From positions 1,736,001 through 1,800,000 of the forward strand of contig NC_018721.1 of NCBI RefSeq assembly GCF_000153485.2: a stretch of 64,000 bases of DNA. Direction: 5' to 3'. Source of the DNA: Psychroflexus torquis ATCC 700755 (GTDB lineage: Bacteria; Bacteroidota; Bacteroidia; Flavobacteriales; Flavobacteriaceae). Positions 1 through 8,914 of this stretch are shown here, in pieces. Each line of letters starts with the position of its first letter. The first letter of the stretch is position 1. Both the position numbers and the translations under genes were made by a program. The notes beneath the pieces were generated by a model that worked only from the letters and a program-made list of their open reading frames with translations, was not told the DNA's origin and did no database searches.

Positions 1-1699
1 CTATTTGATCACAAGTTTTGACAGTACTTAGTCGATGGGCGATCATAATTATGGTATATTCTCCTTTTAAATCATCAATACTTTTTTGGATATTTTTCTC
101 TGTTTTGGTGTCCAAAGCAGAAGTAGCTTCGTCCATAAGCAATATATCTACGTCCTTGTATAATTCTCGGGCGATGGATATACGTTGCTTTTGGCCACCA
201 CTTAAAGTCACCCCATTATTACCTATCCTCTCCTCTTCCTTATCGGATAGATCACTTATAAAGCTACTCAGTTGTGATTTTTTTATAGCTTCTTGAAACC
301 TTATTAAGTTTTCTTCATTCTTTTGGTCCCATAAGGTGACATTATTAAACAAAGTATCATCAAATATAATAGGTTCCTGAGTGATATAGCCAATGCGTCT
401 TCTATAATTTACTAGCTCTATGCTGTGTATTGATTTTTGATTGATCAATAAATCTCCGTTGCTTGGTTTTAACAAACCTGCGAGAAGGTTGATTAAAGTA
501 GTCTTCCCCGAACCACTTTCTCCAATAAACGCGATACTTTGTTTTGGTTTAATATTTAAATTTATGTTTCTTAAGACGGTGTTCTTTTTATTATAAGAGA
601 AGCTAAGGTTTTTAAATTCAATGTTTTGAATTGAACTTACTTTATCATCACCATTTACTTCAGGGGAAGCTTGTAAACTTTTAGTAAAACTTTTCATATT
701 ATCTATAGAACCTGAAAAGCTTAAAAACTTGTTGTAAGACGTTTGTATGCTTGATAGTGCTGTTAACCCCCTGTAAAAAAATAATAAACTCAACATAATT
801 GTAGCTAAGCTTCCCTCTAATAATTCAACTTGTATTAAAATAACAGCTACAACAACTCCAATCATAAGAGGTTCTCTCATTCCTAACATAATACTGCTAA
901 GTATGCCCATTTTTCTAGTAATAAACTCTATTTCATTAACTTTTTCTTTTAAAAAACGTTTGTAATCTATAATACTGGCAGTCGCTTTTAAATATTTATA
1001 AAAAGCTACGGATTGAATAATAAAACCCTGGAATAAATTATTGCTTTTCACTAAATCAAAAGATAAGAGTTTTGTCTTTTTGTACATAGAACTAAATAAC
1101 AGGTTTGTTAAAAAACCTCCCATAACTATTAACATCGCAAATTGTGGACTAGATATAACTGCTAAAGCGGCATAAGTCAACAACATGACAGATTGCTGAA
1201 GCATATCACTATAGGTTCTAAAACTTTGCATTACTCTTTCCACTTCGCCACTTAATGTATTTTGAATTTTACCAGCATCAGCACTGGTAAAAGCTTCATA
1301 ATTGTAATTGACTAATGCATCAATGTTTTCAAATCGTATTCTTGAAATAAAATATTGTTGGTATACCACTCTTAGATACCGTTCAAAGAATTTAGCAAAC
1401 CCTTTGCCTACAAAAAAGACAAGCATCGTCATCAGCACTACAACTAAATTTAATTCCAATCCAATGTTGTTTAAACCCTCTACAATAAATCCAAAATTCC
1501 CTAAAGCACTTGAACTTGCCTCTGCTTGATCTGAGGCAATCATACTTAATAAAGGTATAAACATAGTTAGCCCTAAACCATCTAGAAGACCTACCAAAAT
1601 ACTGGTGATTAATAAAAACCACATTCTGTATCCTAGATAAGAATAATAGTATGCGAAAGAACCCATGTACTTTTTAATAATATTTTTAATTAATTTCAT
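1..1699 (-). CDS. ABC exporter, MsbA-like permease/ATPase fusion (3' end outside window)
   Basis: The reading frame starts at ATG 1699 and stays open to the left edge (566 codons seen), so the C-terminus lies outside the window. The N-terminal half is a hydrophobic transmembrane domain. The nucleotide-binding domain follows with Walker A GESGSGKTT near residue 390, the signature LSGGQKQR near 498, Walker B DILLMDEATSALD near 515 and the H-loop IAHRLS near 553. A half-transporter of this type works as a homodimer in the inner membrane and flips a lipid or lipid-linked sugar using ATP; in a polysaccharide region, export of a lipid-linked glycan is plausible. The substrate is inference. A decayed paralogue lies at 3022-3532, so the exporter was once duplicated here. 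Confidence 0.9.
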   Translation of the reverse strand, partial: MKLIKNIIKKYMGSFAYYYSYLGYRMWFLLITSILVGLLDGLGLTMFIPLLSMIASDQAEASSSALGNFGFIVEGLNNIGLELNLVVVLMTMLVFFVGKGFAKFFERYLRVVYQQYFISRIRFENIDALVNYNYEAFTSADAGKIQNTLSGEVERVMQSFRTYSDMLQQSVMLLTYAALAVISSPQFAMLIVMGGFLTNLLFSSMYKKTKLLSFDLVKSNNLFQGFIIQSVAFYKYLKATASIIDYKRFLKEKVNEIEFITRKMGILSSIMLGMREPLMIGVVVAVILIQVELLEGSLATIMLSLLFFYRGLTALSSIQTSYNKFLSFSGSIDNMKSFTKSLQASPEVNGDDKVSSIQNIEFKNLSFSYNKKNTVLRNINLNIKPKQSIAFIGESGSGKTTLINLLAGLLKPSNGDLLINQKSIHSIELVNYRRRIGYITQEPIIFDDTLFNNVTLWDQKNEENLIRFQEAIKKSQLSSFISDLSDKEEERIGNNGVTLSGGQKQRISIARELYKDVDILLMDEATSALDTKTEKNIQKSIDDLKGEYTIIMIAHRLSTVKTCDQI

Positions 1700-1775
1700 T
1701 AAAGTTCTTGCTTAAAGAATTGTAGTATGTTATACTTATATAGCTTCATATATTTTAAGCTTGAAGATTGGCTTA

Positions 1776-1858
1776 TATCTCGTGCATTTTTTTTCTTAGA
1801 TTTCGACTTGTTTGCCAAACTTTGAGATCTTCAAAGGTCTTGATAGCTTTTTGAAGCG
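1776..1858 (-). pseudogene. N-terminal fossil of a four-helix-bundle (S23-type) protein
   Basis: Read on the minus strand this stretch gives IKTFEDLKVWQTSRNLRKK and then hits a stop. It matches the conserved start of the S23/four-helix-bundle family (F-x-D-L-x-V-W-x-x-S), of which a full copy with KSHKDLNLWKESMNL lies at 4665-5027. Nothing recognisable of the rest of the family follows. The repeat block at 1868 starts about 10 bp upstream of the fragment in its reading direction. Called from conserved residues only. Confidence 0.55.
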
Positions 1859-1867
1859 AGATAACCG

Positions 1868-2540
1868 CAAACATCCAGCAGCTAACTATTCAAAAAAATC
1901 ACTGCTTCGCCTTACTGGATCCCATAAATGGGTCAGATGAGGCTTTTCATGTTTTACTCTAGAGCTTCTTGGTTACTCAGCTTTAGAATTGGCTAAAATA
2001 CACTTGCTATGTTATGCGAAAGTTGACTAAACGTTAGTTTTATAGGCAATTTATATTTAACGCCTCATGACCTGCAAATAAAAGCGTTTTCTTAAAGAAA
2101 ACAAAAATAAAGTGGATAATTTTTTGATGAATCTTGCTGCGTCTTAAGGTGGCGGTTGTTTTTTTGCTGTATTGTGAAATTATTTGATGAAGAGATGGGT
2201 GTCACTTCGAGCCTGTCATTCCGTGCAAGGCTATAGCCGCGATGCGAAATCTTTGTAGGTAATGTTCTAAATATTGAAAAAATCTATCTCAATGTGGCTT
2301 CGATACACCTCGTTACAAAAAAGCGGGTCACTAAGCCACCTATTCACTATTGTCATTCCGACAGAGAAGTTCTTTTTACTTCGACAAGGAATCTTTCCTA
2401 TTCCGTTCAAGGCGATAGCCGCGATGCGGGATCTTGTCTTTCCGTGCGAGCGATAGCGAGATGCGGAATCCTTATAAGTGATGTAATTTCTTGTTTAATT
2501 TCTGGATAAAATTAGTGCTTTTATTCATTTTTTCCATTGA
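1868..2540. repeat. Composite intergenic repeat block, copy 1
   Basis: About 670 bp that recurs at 7848-8480 with the same order of parts. First comes a 265-bp unit (cttcgcc ... gggtcagatgagg ... tagaattggctaaaatacac ... aaaagcgttttcttaaagaaaac). Then a hairpin of the type ATTCCGTGCAAGGCGATAG/CCGCGATGCGGAAT, a hairpin GTGGCTTCGATAC ... GGGTCACTAAGCCAC, a unit TCATTCCGACAGAGAAGTTC, and two more ATTCCGTG hairpins. The copies differ by substitutions and small indels. No gene is seen in it; short open frames here recur with the repeat and are not supported as genes. Confidence 0.8.
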
Positions 2541-2850
2541 TGAAAAAACGAACCAAAAAAATCTAGGCTTACGAAATTCTTCCTAAAATTATCGCTTATC
2601 CTCTAAATTTTAAAAACTCGGCTTAAAACAGCCTCAGACAGTCTAAAATTTTACGAGGCTTTTGCTTCAATTTTTACGGCTTAATTTAGTAGGCCGTTTT
2701 CTTTTTATTGATAAACTTGTCACTTCGAGTGATTTTCGATAGAAAATTGTATCGAGAAGTAGTTTGAAGTTTTACGTTTAATAAAGTTCTAGATACAAAT
2801 TTCACTTTTTTCAAAAGCAAAATTCACTCGAACTGACAGAGTCTAAATAT
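2520..2850. repeat. Dispersed repeats: long CTAGGCTT...TAGGCCG element and CTTCGAG/CTCGA pair
   Basis: Starts with a 180-bp element bounded by TTTTCCATTGATGAA/AATCTAGGCTT and AGTAGGCCGTTTTC; inside it TAAATTTTA- and CTAAAATTTTAC-type arms can pair. It is followed by an imperfect hairpin CTTCGAGTGATTTTCGATAG...TATCGAGAAGT and by the facing unit CTCGATACAAATTTCAC...TTCACTCGAACTGAC. All recur many times up to about 23,000. The stretch 2851-3021 holds a short inverted repeat (ccctgaacttgtttcaggg, 2858-2876) and nothing else recognised. Confidence 0.75.
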
Positions 2851-3021
2851 TTATTACCCTGAACTTGTTTCAGGGTCTAAGCTTAAGTTAATGAAGATCC
2901 TGAAATGAATTCATCATAACAAAACTCATTACTCACCTCTAACGACTATTAGAGCCTTGAACATTTATAGTAAAGCCGCGCAAAAAAAGTAATACTCAAA
3001 TTAATATAAAAATCTAAATAA

Positions 3022-3532
3022 CTATAAAGGAATTTTATTTTGATAACCAAATTCAATATCATCTGAAACCATAACTCCTTGCTGAGAGGCAATCATATAA
3101 ATACCATAACCCAAAGTTATCTTCTCAATCTCAGCACTCATGGTATTTTACATACGCCCTGCATCTGATATCATAAGTACTTTAAACTTGATATTGTTTG
3201 AAGCATAAAGCAATTCAGGTCTGAGTTTTTTAACAAAGCTTTATTTAAAGAAAAAATTTATAAGCAGTTGATGCAAAATTTTGACCGCTTCATAGTATAA
3301 AATCATAAATAAATTAAGCCTAAATTTTTAATATCATCCAATAAAAACTTAAATTTCTTATCTCTTCTGGATTTACTCGCTCACTTCCTCCTACCATTTG
3401 CAATAAGGGTAAAAACATAAAAAGACCAAAACCGTCTAAACGGCTACTTATATGCTAAGGCTTAACGCTAGAAATATGCGGTAGCCTAGAGGACTATAAA
3501 AATAGTAAAATGTAGAAAATTGCTTAGCTAAT
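3022..3532 (-). pseudogene. Decayed second ABC exporter gene (internally deleted)
   Basis: Minus-strand fragments match the exporter at 1-1699 in the same order. FYYFYSPLGYRIFLAL parallels AYYYSYLGYRMWFLL; DGFGLFMFLPLLQMVGGSE parallels DGLGLTMFIPLLSMIASDQ; ISDAGRM-stop-NTMSAEIEKIT parallels TSADAGKIQNTLSGEVERVM; and YMIASQQGVM parallels YSDMLQQSVM. The fragments fall in different frames, with stop codons and an internal deletion of roughly 60 residues. The frame then closes at 3022 with no ATPase domain left. It is a non-functional paralogue of the exporter. Seen directly in translation; homology judged by eye. Confidence 0.75.
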
Positions 3533-3676
3533 ATTTTTTTGATGCTTTGCATTTAAATTGGATTAATTGACCTAGTACTAGTTTGGGTAGTTGTTAAGTT
3601 TTAGGTTGTTTGATTTCAAATTATCTTGAAAATTAATAAGTTAAAAGCTTCAGCTTAAAGGCTGCCTATTGATGTA

Positions 3677-4546
3677 TTAATCTATTATGCTGGCTAGATA
3701 GCTATAATATTCTCCTTTTTTCCCTTCTAAGTCTTTTGAAATATCAGCTTTATTAAGCCATTGCATTTTTAAGCCAATCTCTTCTAAGCAAGCAATTTTT
3801 AAACTCGTGCGTTTTTCAACTACTTTTACAAATTCTGTAGCTTCTGTAAGAGCTTCGTGTGTCCCCGTATCTAACCAAGCAAAACCACGGCTTAAAATTT
3901 GCATTTTTAAATTTCCTTGTTTTAAATAAGTCTCATTTACAGTGGTTATCTCTAGTTCACCTCTATGGGATGGCTTAACGTTTTTCGAAATTTCTACCAC
4001 TGAATTGGGATAAAAGTATAAACCTACTACTGCAAAATTTGATTTTGGTTTTTCGGGCTTCTCTTCAATACTCACCACATTTTGATGTTCGTCAAATTCT
4101 GCAACACCATACCGCTCAGGATCATTTACATAGTTTCCAAAGACTACTGCTTTGTTGTCTTGTTTAACAGTTTTTACTGCATTGGACAATAAGTTTTGTA
4201 ATCCAGCACCGTAAAAAATATTATCGCCTAAAACTAAACAGACATCATCGTTACCTATAAATTCTTCTCCTAAAATAAAGGCTTGTGCCAATCCATCTGG
4301 TGATGGCTGTTCTTTATAAGTCAAGTTAATCCCAAATCGAGACCCGTCCCCCAAAAGGCGTTTAAAATTTGGTAAATCGTGAGGTGTAGAAATAATTAGA
4401 ATCTCTCTAATCTCTGCTAGCATTAAAACCGACAACGGATAATAAATCATCGGCTTGTCGTAAATAGGTAAAAGCTGCTTGGACGTCGCAAGGGTTAAGG
4501 GGTGTAATCTAGTACCTGAACCCCCTGCTAGGATTATTCCTTTCAT
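3677..4546 (-). CDS. rfbA: Glucose-1-phosphate thymidylyltransferase
   Basis: 289 residues, normal length. It condenses glucose-1-phosphate with dTTP to dTDP-glucose, the first step to dTDP-rhamnose and related deoxysugars in the cytoplasm. The nucleotidyltransferase signature [11 protein letters not shown] is at residues 8-18, followed by [17 protein letters not shown], the LGDNIFYG metal-binding segment near residue 107, and [19 protein letters not shown]. It pairs with rfbB at 5317-6366, but the four-helix-bundle gene and its repeats lie between them, so the usual tight rfbBA order is broken. No rfbC or rfbD is seen here; they may lie elsewhere or the final sugar may not be rhamnose. Confidence 0.95.
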   Translation of the reverse strand: MKGIILAGGSGTRLHPLTLATSKQLLPIYDKPMIYYPLSVLMLAEIREILIISTPHDLPNFKRLLGDGSRFGINLTYKEQPSPDGLAQAFILGEEFIGNDDVCLVLGDNIFYGAGLQNLLSNAVKTVKQDNKAVVFGNYVNDPERYGVAEFDEHQNVVSIEEKPEKPKSNFAVVGLYFYPNSVVEISKNVKPSHRGELEITTVNETYLKQGNLKMQILSRGFAWLDTGTHEALTEATEFVKVVEKRTSLKIACLEEIGLKMQWLNKADISKDLEGKKGEYYSYLASIID

Positions 4547-4555
4547 TTTTTTGTT

Positions 4556-4676
4556 GTTAAGTAGTTATGTTGTTATGAAGATTGTTAAGTAGTTATGGTG
4601 TTATGGTGTTATCGAGTTATGAAGATTGTTAAGTAGTTATGGTGTTATCAAGTTATGAAGACTGTTAAGTTGTTAT
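4556..4676. repeat. Degenerate short-period GTTATG repeat downstream of the four-helix-bundle gene
   Basis: Strings of gttaagtagttatg, gttatggtgttatcg and agttatgaagatt are strung together, with 7-9 bp subunits ending in GTTAT or GTTAA. On the strand of the adjacent gene these read ATAAC. The run touches the 3' end of the four-helix-bundle gene. Confidence 0.75.
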
Positions 4677-5027
4677 GCTTTTAATCAATTTTGCTAGCAT
4701 TCTTCTAATATAAATAATTTTTTCAAAGGTGGATTGAGTATCGACTTCGTTTGCGATGTAGTTTAATCTTATCGAAATTTCAAATTGTGTCTCTAGTTCC
4801 GATAACGAGCCTAATGCTATATATAAAAAACGTGCAAATTCTTTTTCTCCTTTTCTACCTGCTCCTTCTGCAATATTTGACGGTATAGAAACTGCACATC
4901 TTCTCATTTGACTTGTTAATCCATACATTTCTTCTTTGGGAAATGATTTTGATATGGAGTAAATGTCTTCAACTAGATTCATGCTTTCTTTCCATAGGTT
5001 GAGGTCTTTGTGGCTTTTGACGTTCAT
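4665..5027 (-). CDS. Four-helix-bundle protein (S23 / TIGR02436 type)
   Basis: 120 residues, normal length for the family first found encoded in intervening sequences of 23S rRNA. Family marks are HKDLNLWKESMNLV at the start, the central SQMRRCAVSIPSNIAEGAGR motif, and a C-terminal helix rich in Arg and Lys. Members form a pentameric four-helix bundle; a relative, Avd, assists diversity-generating retroelements by binding RNA and the reverse transcriptase. No rRNA and no reverse transcriptase are present here, so neither role is supported. The gene sits between two blocks of ATAAC-type short repeats, and splits rfbA from rfbB, which suggests it arrived together with the repeats. Function unknown. 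Confidence 0.85.
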   Translation of the reverse strand: MNVKSHKDLNLWKESMNLVEDIYSISKSFPKEEMYGLTSQMRRCAVSIPSNIAEGAGRKGEKEFARFLYIALGSLSELETQFEISIRLNYIANEVDTQSTFEKIIYIRRMLAKLIKSITT

Positions 5028-5028
5028 T

Positions 5029-5290
5029 TTATAGTTATGGAGTTGTGAATACTGTTATGGTGTTATCGAGTTATGAATACTGTTATCATGTTATCGAGTT
5101 ATGAAGATAGTTATGGGGTTATAAAACAGTTATGATGTTATCTTGTTATAAAAACTGTTATCATGTTATCGAGTTAAAAAAGAGTTATGGTGTTATAGTA
5201 TTATAGTACAGGTATGATGTTGTCGAGTTAAAAAATAGTTAGGATGTTATGGACGGTAAACTGGTTCTAATAGACATAAACCCCGTAGCT
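5029..5290. repeat. Degenerate GTTATG repeat upstream of the four-helix-bundle gene
   Basis: About 260 bp made almost only of variants of gttatggtgttatcgagtta and gttatcatgttatcgagtt, with unit lengths varying between about 8 and 26 bp. It is the same motif set as at 4556-4676 on the other side of the gene. It ends near gtagctacttaacaacgtaacagc just before the rfbB stop. No gene in it. Confidence 0.8.
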
Positions 5291-5316
5291 ACTTAACAAC
5301 GTAACAGCATAACAAT

Positions 5317-6366
5317 TTACTTATACTGCTCCTCATAATAATTCTGATACTCCCCACTCGTTACTTTCTTCATCCATCCCTTATTCTCTAAATACCAATC
5401 TATTGTAATACTCAAACCTTCTTCGAAAGTTACTGTTGGTTTCCAACCTAGTTCTTTATTTATTTTGGAGGCGTCTATTGCATATCTTAAATCATGTCCT
5501 GGTCTGTCCTTAACGTAGGTGATTAGTTCTTCACTTGTCCCCACTGGATTTTCTAACTTCTCATCCATTTGTTGGCAAAGTAATTTTACTAAATTGATGT
5601 TTTTCCATTCATTAAATCCACCGATGTTGTAGGTTTCTTTGACTTTTCCTTTTTCTAGAATCAAGTCAACTGCAAGTGCATGATCAATAACATATAGCCA
5701 ATCTCTTGTGTAGTTGCCGTCTCCATAAACAGGAAGTGATTTTTTATTAAGAATATTGTTTATGAAAAGAGGGATTAGTTTTTCTGGAAACTGGTTTTGA
5801 CCATAGTTGTTCGAGCAGTTAGAAATGATAAATGGTAAACCATAAGTTTCTCCATAGGCTCTCACAAAGTGATCGCTACTCGCTTTAGAGGCTGAGTAGG
5901 GGGAGTTAGGATCGTAGGAAGTTGTTTCTGTAAACAGTCCCGTTTCTCCGAGTGTTCCATAAACTTCATCCGTACTAATGTGGTAGAACATTTTATGACT
6001 AAAATCTTCTTTCCAAATTTCAAGTGCAGCATTTAATAGATTCATCGTTCCCATCACATTTGTTCTAACAAAAGAAACTGGGTCAGAAATAGATCTATCT
6101 ACATGTGATTCAGCCGCAAGATGGATAACTGTATCAAATTTATATTTTTTAAATAAATCAGATATTTTTTGTGTGTCATTTATATCTTCTCTAATAAAAG
6201 TATAATTCTCTTTATTTTCAATATCCTTTAAGTTCTCGAGATTTCCTGCATAGGTGAGCGAGTCTAAATTGTAGATGTTTTGATTTGGATATTTATTTAC
6301 AAATAGACGAACAACATGTGACCCGATAAATCCAGCTCCTCCAGTAATTAATATATTTTTGTCCAT
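5317..6366 (-). CDS. rfbB: dTDP-glucose 4,6-dehydratase
   Basis: 349 residues, normal length. It turns dTDP-glucose into dTDP-4-keto-6-deoxyglucose with bound NAD+. Short-chain dehydrogenase fold: GGAGFIGSH (9-17) binds NAD; the active site has S131-T-D-E134 followed by VYG, and Y157-x-x-x-K161 in SPYSASKAS. AESHVDRSI (85-93) and the C-terminal VKDRPGHDLRYAID are typical of RmlB. It acts after RfbA (3677-4546). Roughly 80 bp separate it from the epimerase gene upstream, which faces the same way, so both may be one transcript. Confidence 0.96.
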   Translation of the reverse strand: MDKNILITGGAGFIGSHVVRLFVNKYPNQNIYNLDSLTYAGNLENLKDIENKENYTFIREDINDTQKISDLFKKYKFDTVIHLAAESHVDRSISDPVSFVRTNVMGTMNLLNAALEIWKEDFSHKMFYHISTDEVYGTLGETGLFTETTSYDPNSPYSASKASSDHFVRAYGETYGLPFIISNCSNNYGQNQFPEKLIPLFINNILNKKSLPVYGDGNYTRDWLYVIDHALAVDLILEKGKVKETYNIGGFNEWKNINLVKLLCQQMDEKLENPVGTSEELITYVKDRPGHDLRYAIDASKINKELGWKPTVTFEEGLSITIDWYLENKGWMKKVTSGEYQNYYEEQYK

Positions 6367-6446
6367 TTTTTGAGATTAATTATTCTACGCTAATCGTTTT
6401 AAATTATTCAGAAATAAATTCTTTTTACAAAATATATTAATATAAT

Positions 6447-7463
6447 CTATAAATTCATGTGATAGTCTTTATACCAACGAACAAACTCTTCTATTCCTTT
6501 ATCAATTTTAGTTGTTGGCTTATAATTGTAATCTTTAAAAAGTGCACTTGTGTCCGCCCATGTTTGTTCGACATCTCCTGGTTGCATAGGCATCATTATT
6601 CTTTCAGCTACTTTTCCAGTAGCAACTTCAATTTCTTTAATGTAGTCATTTAATTTAACAGGACTTCCATGACCAATGTTGTATAAATTGTACAGACTTT
6701 TATTCGGATTTTTCTTTTCAATAGTATTTATCACACCTTCTACAATATCGTCAATATAAGTAAAATCACGTGAAAGATTTCCTTCGTTAAAAACCTTAAT
6801 AGGTTTATTATTCAGGATGGCATCAGTAAATAAAAACATGGCCATGTCAGGTCTTCCCCAAGGTCCGTAAACGGTAAAGAATCTTAAACCAATTGTTTTT
6901 ATACCAAATAAATGACTATACGTATGCGCCATCAACTCGTTACTCTTTTTAGTAGCAGCGTACATGCTAATTGGGTTGTCCACATTATCATTAGTTGCAA
7001 AAGGTGTTTTTTCGTTTAAACCATACACACTAGAGCTACTTGCATAAACGAGTTTTTTTACTTTTGTATTTCGCACACACTCTAATAGATTGGCGAAACC
7101 CATGATGTTACTTTCTACATACTTCATAGGTTTTTCGATACTATATCTAACACCTGCTTGAGCAGCAAGATTACAAACTACATCGAAACTGTTTTCTTCA
7201 AAAAAAATAGGTAAATTTTCTTGATCTTCTAAATTAATTTTGATAAACTTTAGTTTATCACCATGTGAATTACTATTTATACCTTTATTGTATTGAATTT
7301 CACTCTCTGAAATACCTAATTCTTTTAGACGAGCATATTTTAAGTTGACATCATAATAATCATTGATATTATCTAATCCGACAACATCATGTCCTAATTT
7401 TAGAAGTTGCTCGCAAAGATGGTATCCAATAAATCCTGCTGCTCCAGTGACTAATATTTTCAT
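6447..7463 (-). CDS. NAD-dependent sugar-nucleotide epimerase, UDP-glucuronate 4-epimerase (CapI) type
   Basis: 338 residues, normal length. Extended short-chain dehydrogenase: TGAAGFIGYH (6-15), GLDNINDYYDVNLKYARL (29-46), AAQAGVRYSI (100-109), SSSSVYG (142-148) and catalytic Y168-x-x-x-K172 in MYAATKKSNE. The DNINDYYD and QAGVRYS segments and the C-terminal QPGDVEQTWAD are typical of the CapI/GalE-like group that interconverts UDP-glucuronate and UDP-galacturonate at C4. Two UDP-glucose dehydrogenases (14028 and 18563) would supply UDP-glucuronate, which supports this. Other UDP-hexose 4-epimerase activities cannot be excluded. Confidence 0.9.
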   Translation of the reverse strand: MKILVTGAAGFIGYHLCEQLLKLGHDVVGLDNINDYYDVNLKYARLKELGISESEIQYNKGINSNSHGDKLKFIKINLEDQENLPIFFEENSFDVVCNLAAQAGVRYSIEKPMKYVESNIMGFANLLECVRNTKVKKLVYASSSSVYGLNEKTPFATNDNVDNPISMYAATKKSNELMAHTYSHLFGIKTIGLRFFTVYGPWGRPDMAMFLFTDAILNNKPIKVFNEGNLSRDFTYIDDIVEGVINTIEKKNPNKSLYNLYNIGHGSPVKLNDYIKEIEVATGKVAERIMMPMQPGDVEQTWADTSALFKDYNYKPTTKIDKGIEEFVRWYKDYHMNL

Positions 7464-7847
7464 TCTGTATTTTATTTCTCTGAAAAAGTCTATTTATGAC
7501 TTTTTCTACTTTTTTTTAAAATTTTAATAAAATATTTAGCAACAAACAAAAAATTTAATTTTCTCATTTCTTCTTGCACTCTACGTTTCTCTATCTTAAA
7601 AAAGTTCTGCTGATGTATTGTAAAATTATTTGATGGGTATAGTTGGCATTTTGGAGTGTGGGAGACTTCTTACTTCAAACCAACTTTATTAATATAATAC
7701 TATTTCTCTGAAAAGTTTAAATCAAATTATTTAAGCTCACCTCTCACTACTATTTACTCACCACTAATAGCTTCCTTAGGCTTAATCGAGTTCTCGATAC
7801 ATATTTCACTTTTTTCAAAAGCAAGATATACTCGAACTGACGGCAGT
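7464..7847. other. Gap upstream of the epimerase gene; possible C-terminal gene fragment
   Basis: On the minus strand about 7488-7612 stays open and reads KRRVQEEMRKLNFLFVAKYF..., ending in a stop just before the epimerase. It could be the C-terminal end of a lost glycan gene, but I cannot name a family. The rest (7613-7847) is AT-rich and holds a gtattgtaaaattatttgatg motif also seen at 2169 and one CTCGATACA...TCGAACTGAC repeat at 7797. Confidence 0.35.
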
Positions 7848-8480
7848 TAACAACTCAAAAAAATTACAGCTTCGCCACCCTGAGTCCCTTAAATGGGTCA
7901 GATGAGGATTTTCATATTTTAACTCTAAAGCCTTGGTTACTCAGCTTTAGAATTGGCTAAAATACACTTGCTATGTTAAGTAAAAGTTGACTAAATATTA
8001 GCTTTATGTGCAATTTGTATTTAACGCATAAGCGAATGCAAATAAAAGCGTTTTCTTAAAGAAAACAAAAATAAAGTGCATAATTTTTTTGATGAATCTT
8101 GTTGAGTCTTAAAACAGTGTCATTCCGTGCAAGGCGATAGCCGCGATACGGAATCTGTTTAAGTCATGTTCTAAATATTGAAAAAACCTATCTCAACGTG
8201 GCTTCGATACACCCCGCTACAAAAAAGCAGGTCACTAAGCCACCTATTCACTATTGTCATTCCGACAGAGAAGTTCTTTTTACTTCGACAAGGAATCTTT
8301 CCTATTCCGTTCAAGGCGATAGCCGCGATGCGGAATCTCTTCATTCCGTGCAAGGCGATAGCCACGATACGGAATCCTTATAAGTGATGTAATTTCTTGT
8401 TTAATTTCTGGATAAAATTAGTGCTTTTATTCATTTTTTCCATTGATGAAAAAACGAACCAAAAAAATCTAGGCTTATTT
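7848..8480. repeat. Composite intergenic repeat block, copy 2
   Basis: Second copy of the block at 1868-2540, with the same units in the same order and orientation: the gggtcagatgagg ... aaaagcgttttcttaaagaaaac unit, ATTCCGTG hairpin (8122), GTGGCTTCGATAC hairpin (8198), TCATTCCGACAGAG unit (8256) and two further ATTCCGTG hairpins (8305, 8342). Differences from copy 1 are scattered substitutions and short indels. No gene supported. Confidence 0.8.
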
Positions 8481-8890
8481 TTATGTCTTTGAAAACTACA
8501 AAAGTGGCTCCTCCACGCAAAGCAAACCGTTTCACTAGTGCTTTGCTCCTTCATCCTTTCTTCACCACTTTTTTGTTTTCTAATCTCCATAAAAAGTAGG
8601 CCGTTTTCTAACAGTCGAGAGGTGCTTCGAAATCAGTTACTCAGTCGAGTTCTCGATACAATAGTTTTGGTCTTTCGCCACAAACCCATTACTCGAACTG
8701 ACATTTATTGAATTAAAAATTCTTAATTATAAATTAATAATTAGTTTAACTCACCTCACACGTCTAACCACTCAAGACTATTCGCTCATCCTCTAAATTT
8801 TAGAAACTCGGCTTAAAACAGCCTCAGACAGTCTAAAATTTTACGAGGCTTTTGCTTCAATTTTTACGGCTTAATTTAGTAGGCCGTTTT
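8410..8890. repeat. CTAGGCTT...TAGGCCG elements (b form and partial a form) with CTCGATACA unit between
   Basis: 8410-8610 is a b-form element, with GCAAAGC...GCTTTGC arms and the core aaaactacaaaag. Next is a CTCGATACAATAGTTTTGG...TACTCGAACTGACAT unit (8646-8704). 8770-8890 is a partial a-form element lacking its left end. On the minus strand the b form contains an open frame starting MEIRKQKSGEERMKEQS, repeated with changes in at least five copies in this window. It looks like repeat structure rather than a gene. Confidence 0.7.
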
Positions 8891-8914
8891 TCTTTGTATC
8901 GTGTAACTTGAAAC

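Noticed and set aside
4665..5027. Possible diversity-generating retroelement, because Avd is a four-helix-bundle protein
   Set aside because: No reverse transcriptase, no template/variable repeat pair and no target protein found nearby.
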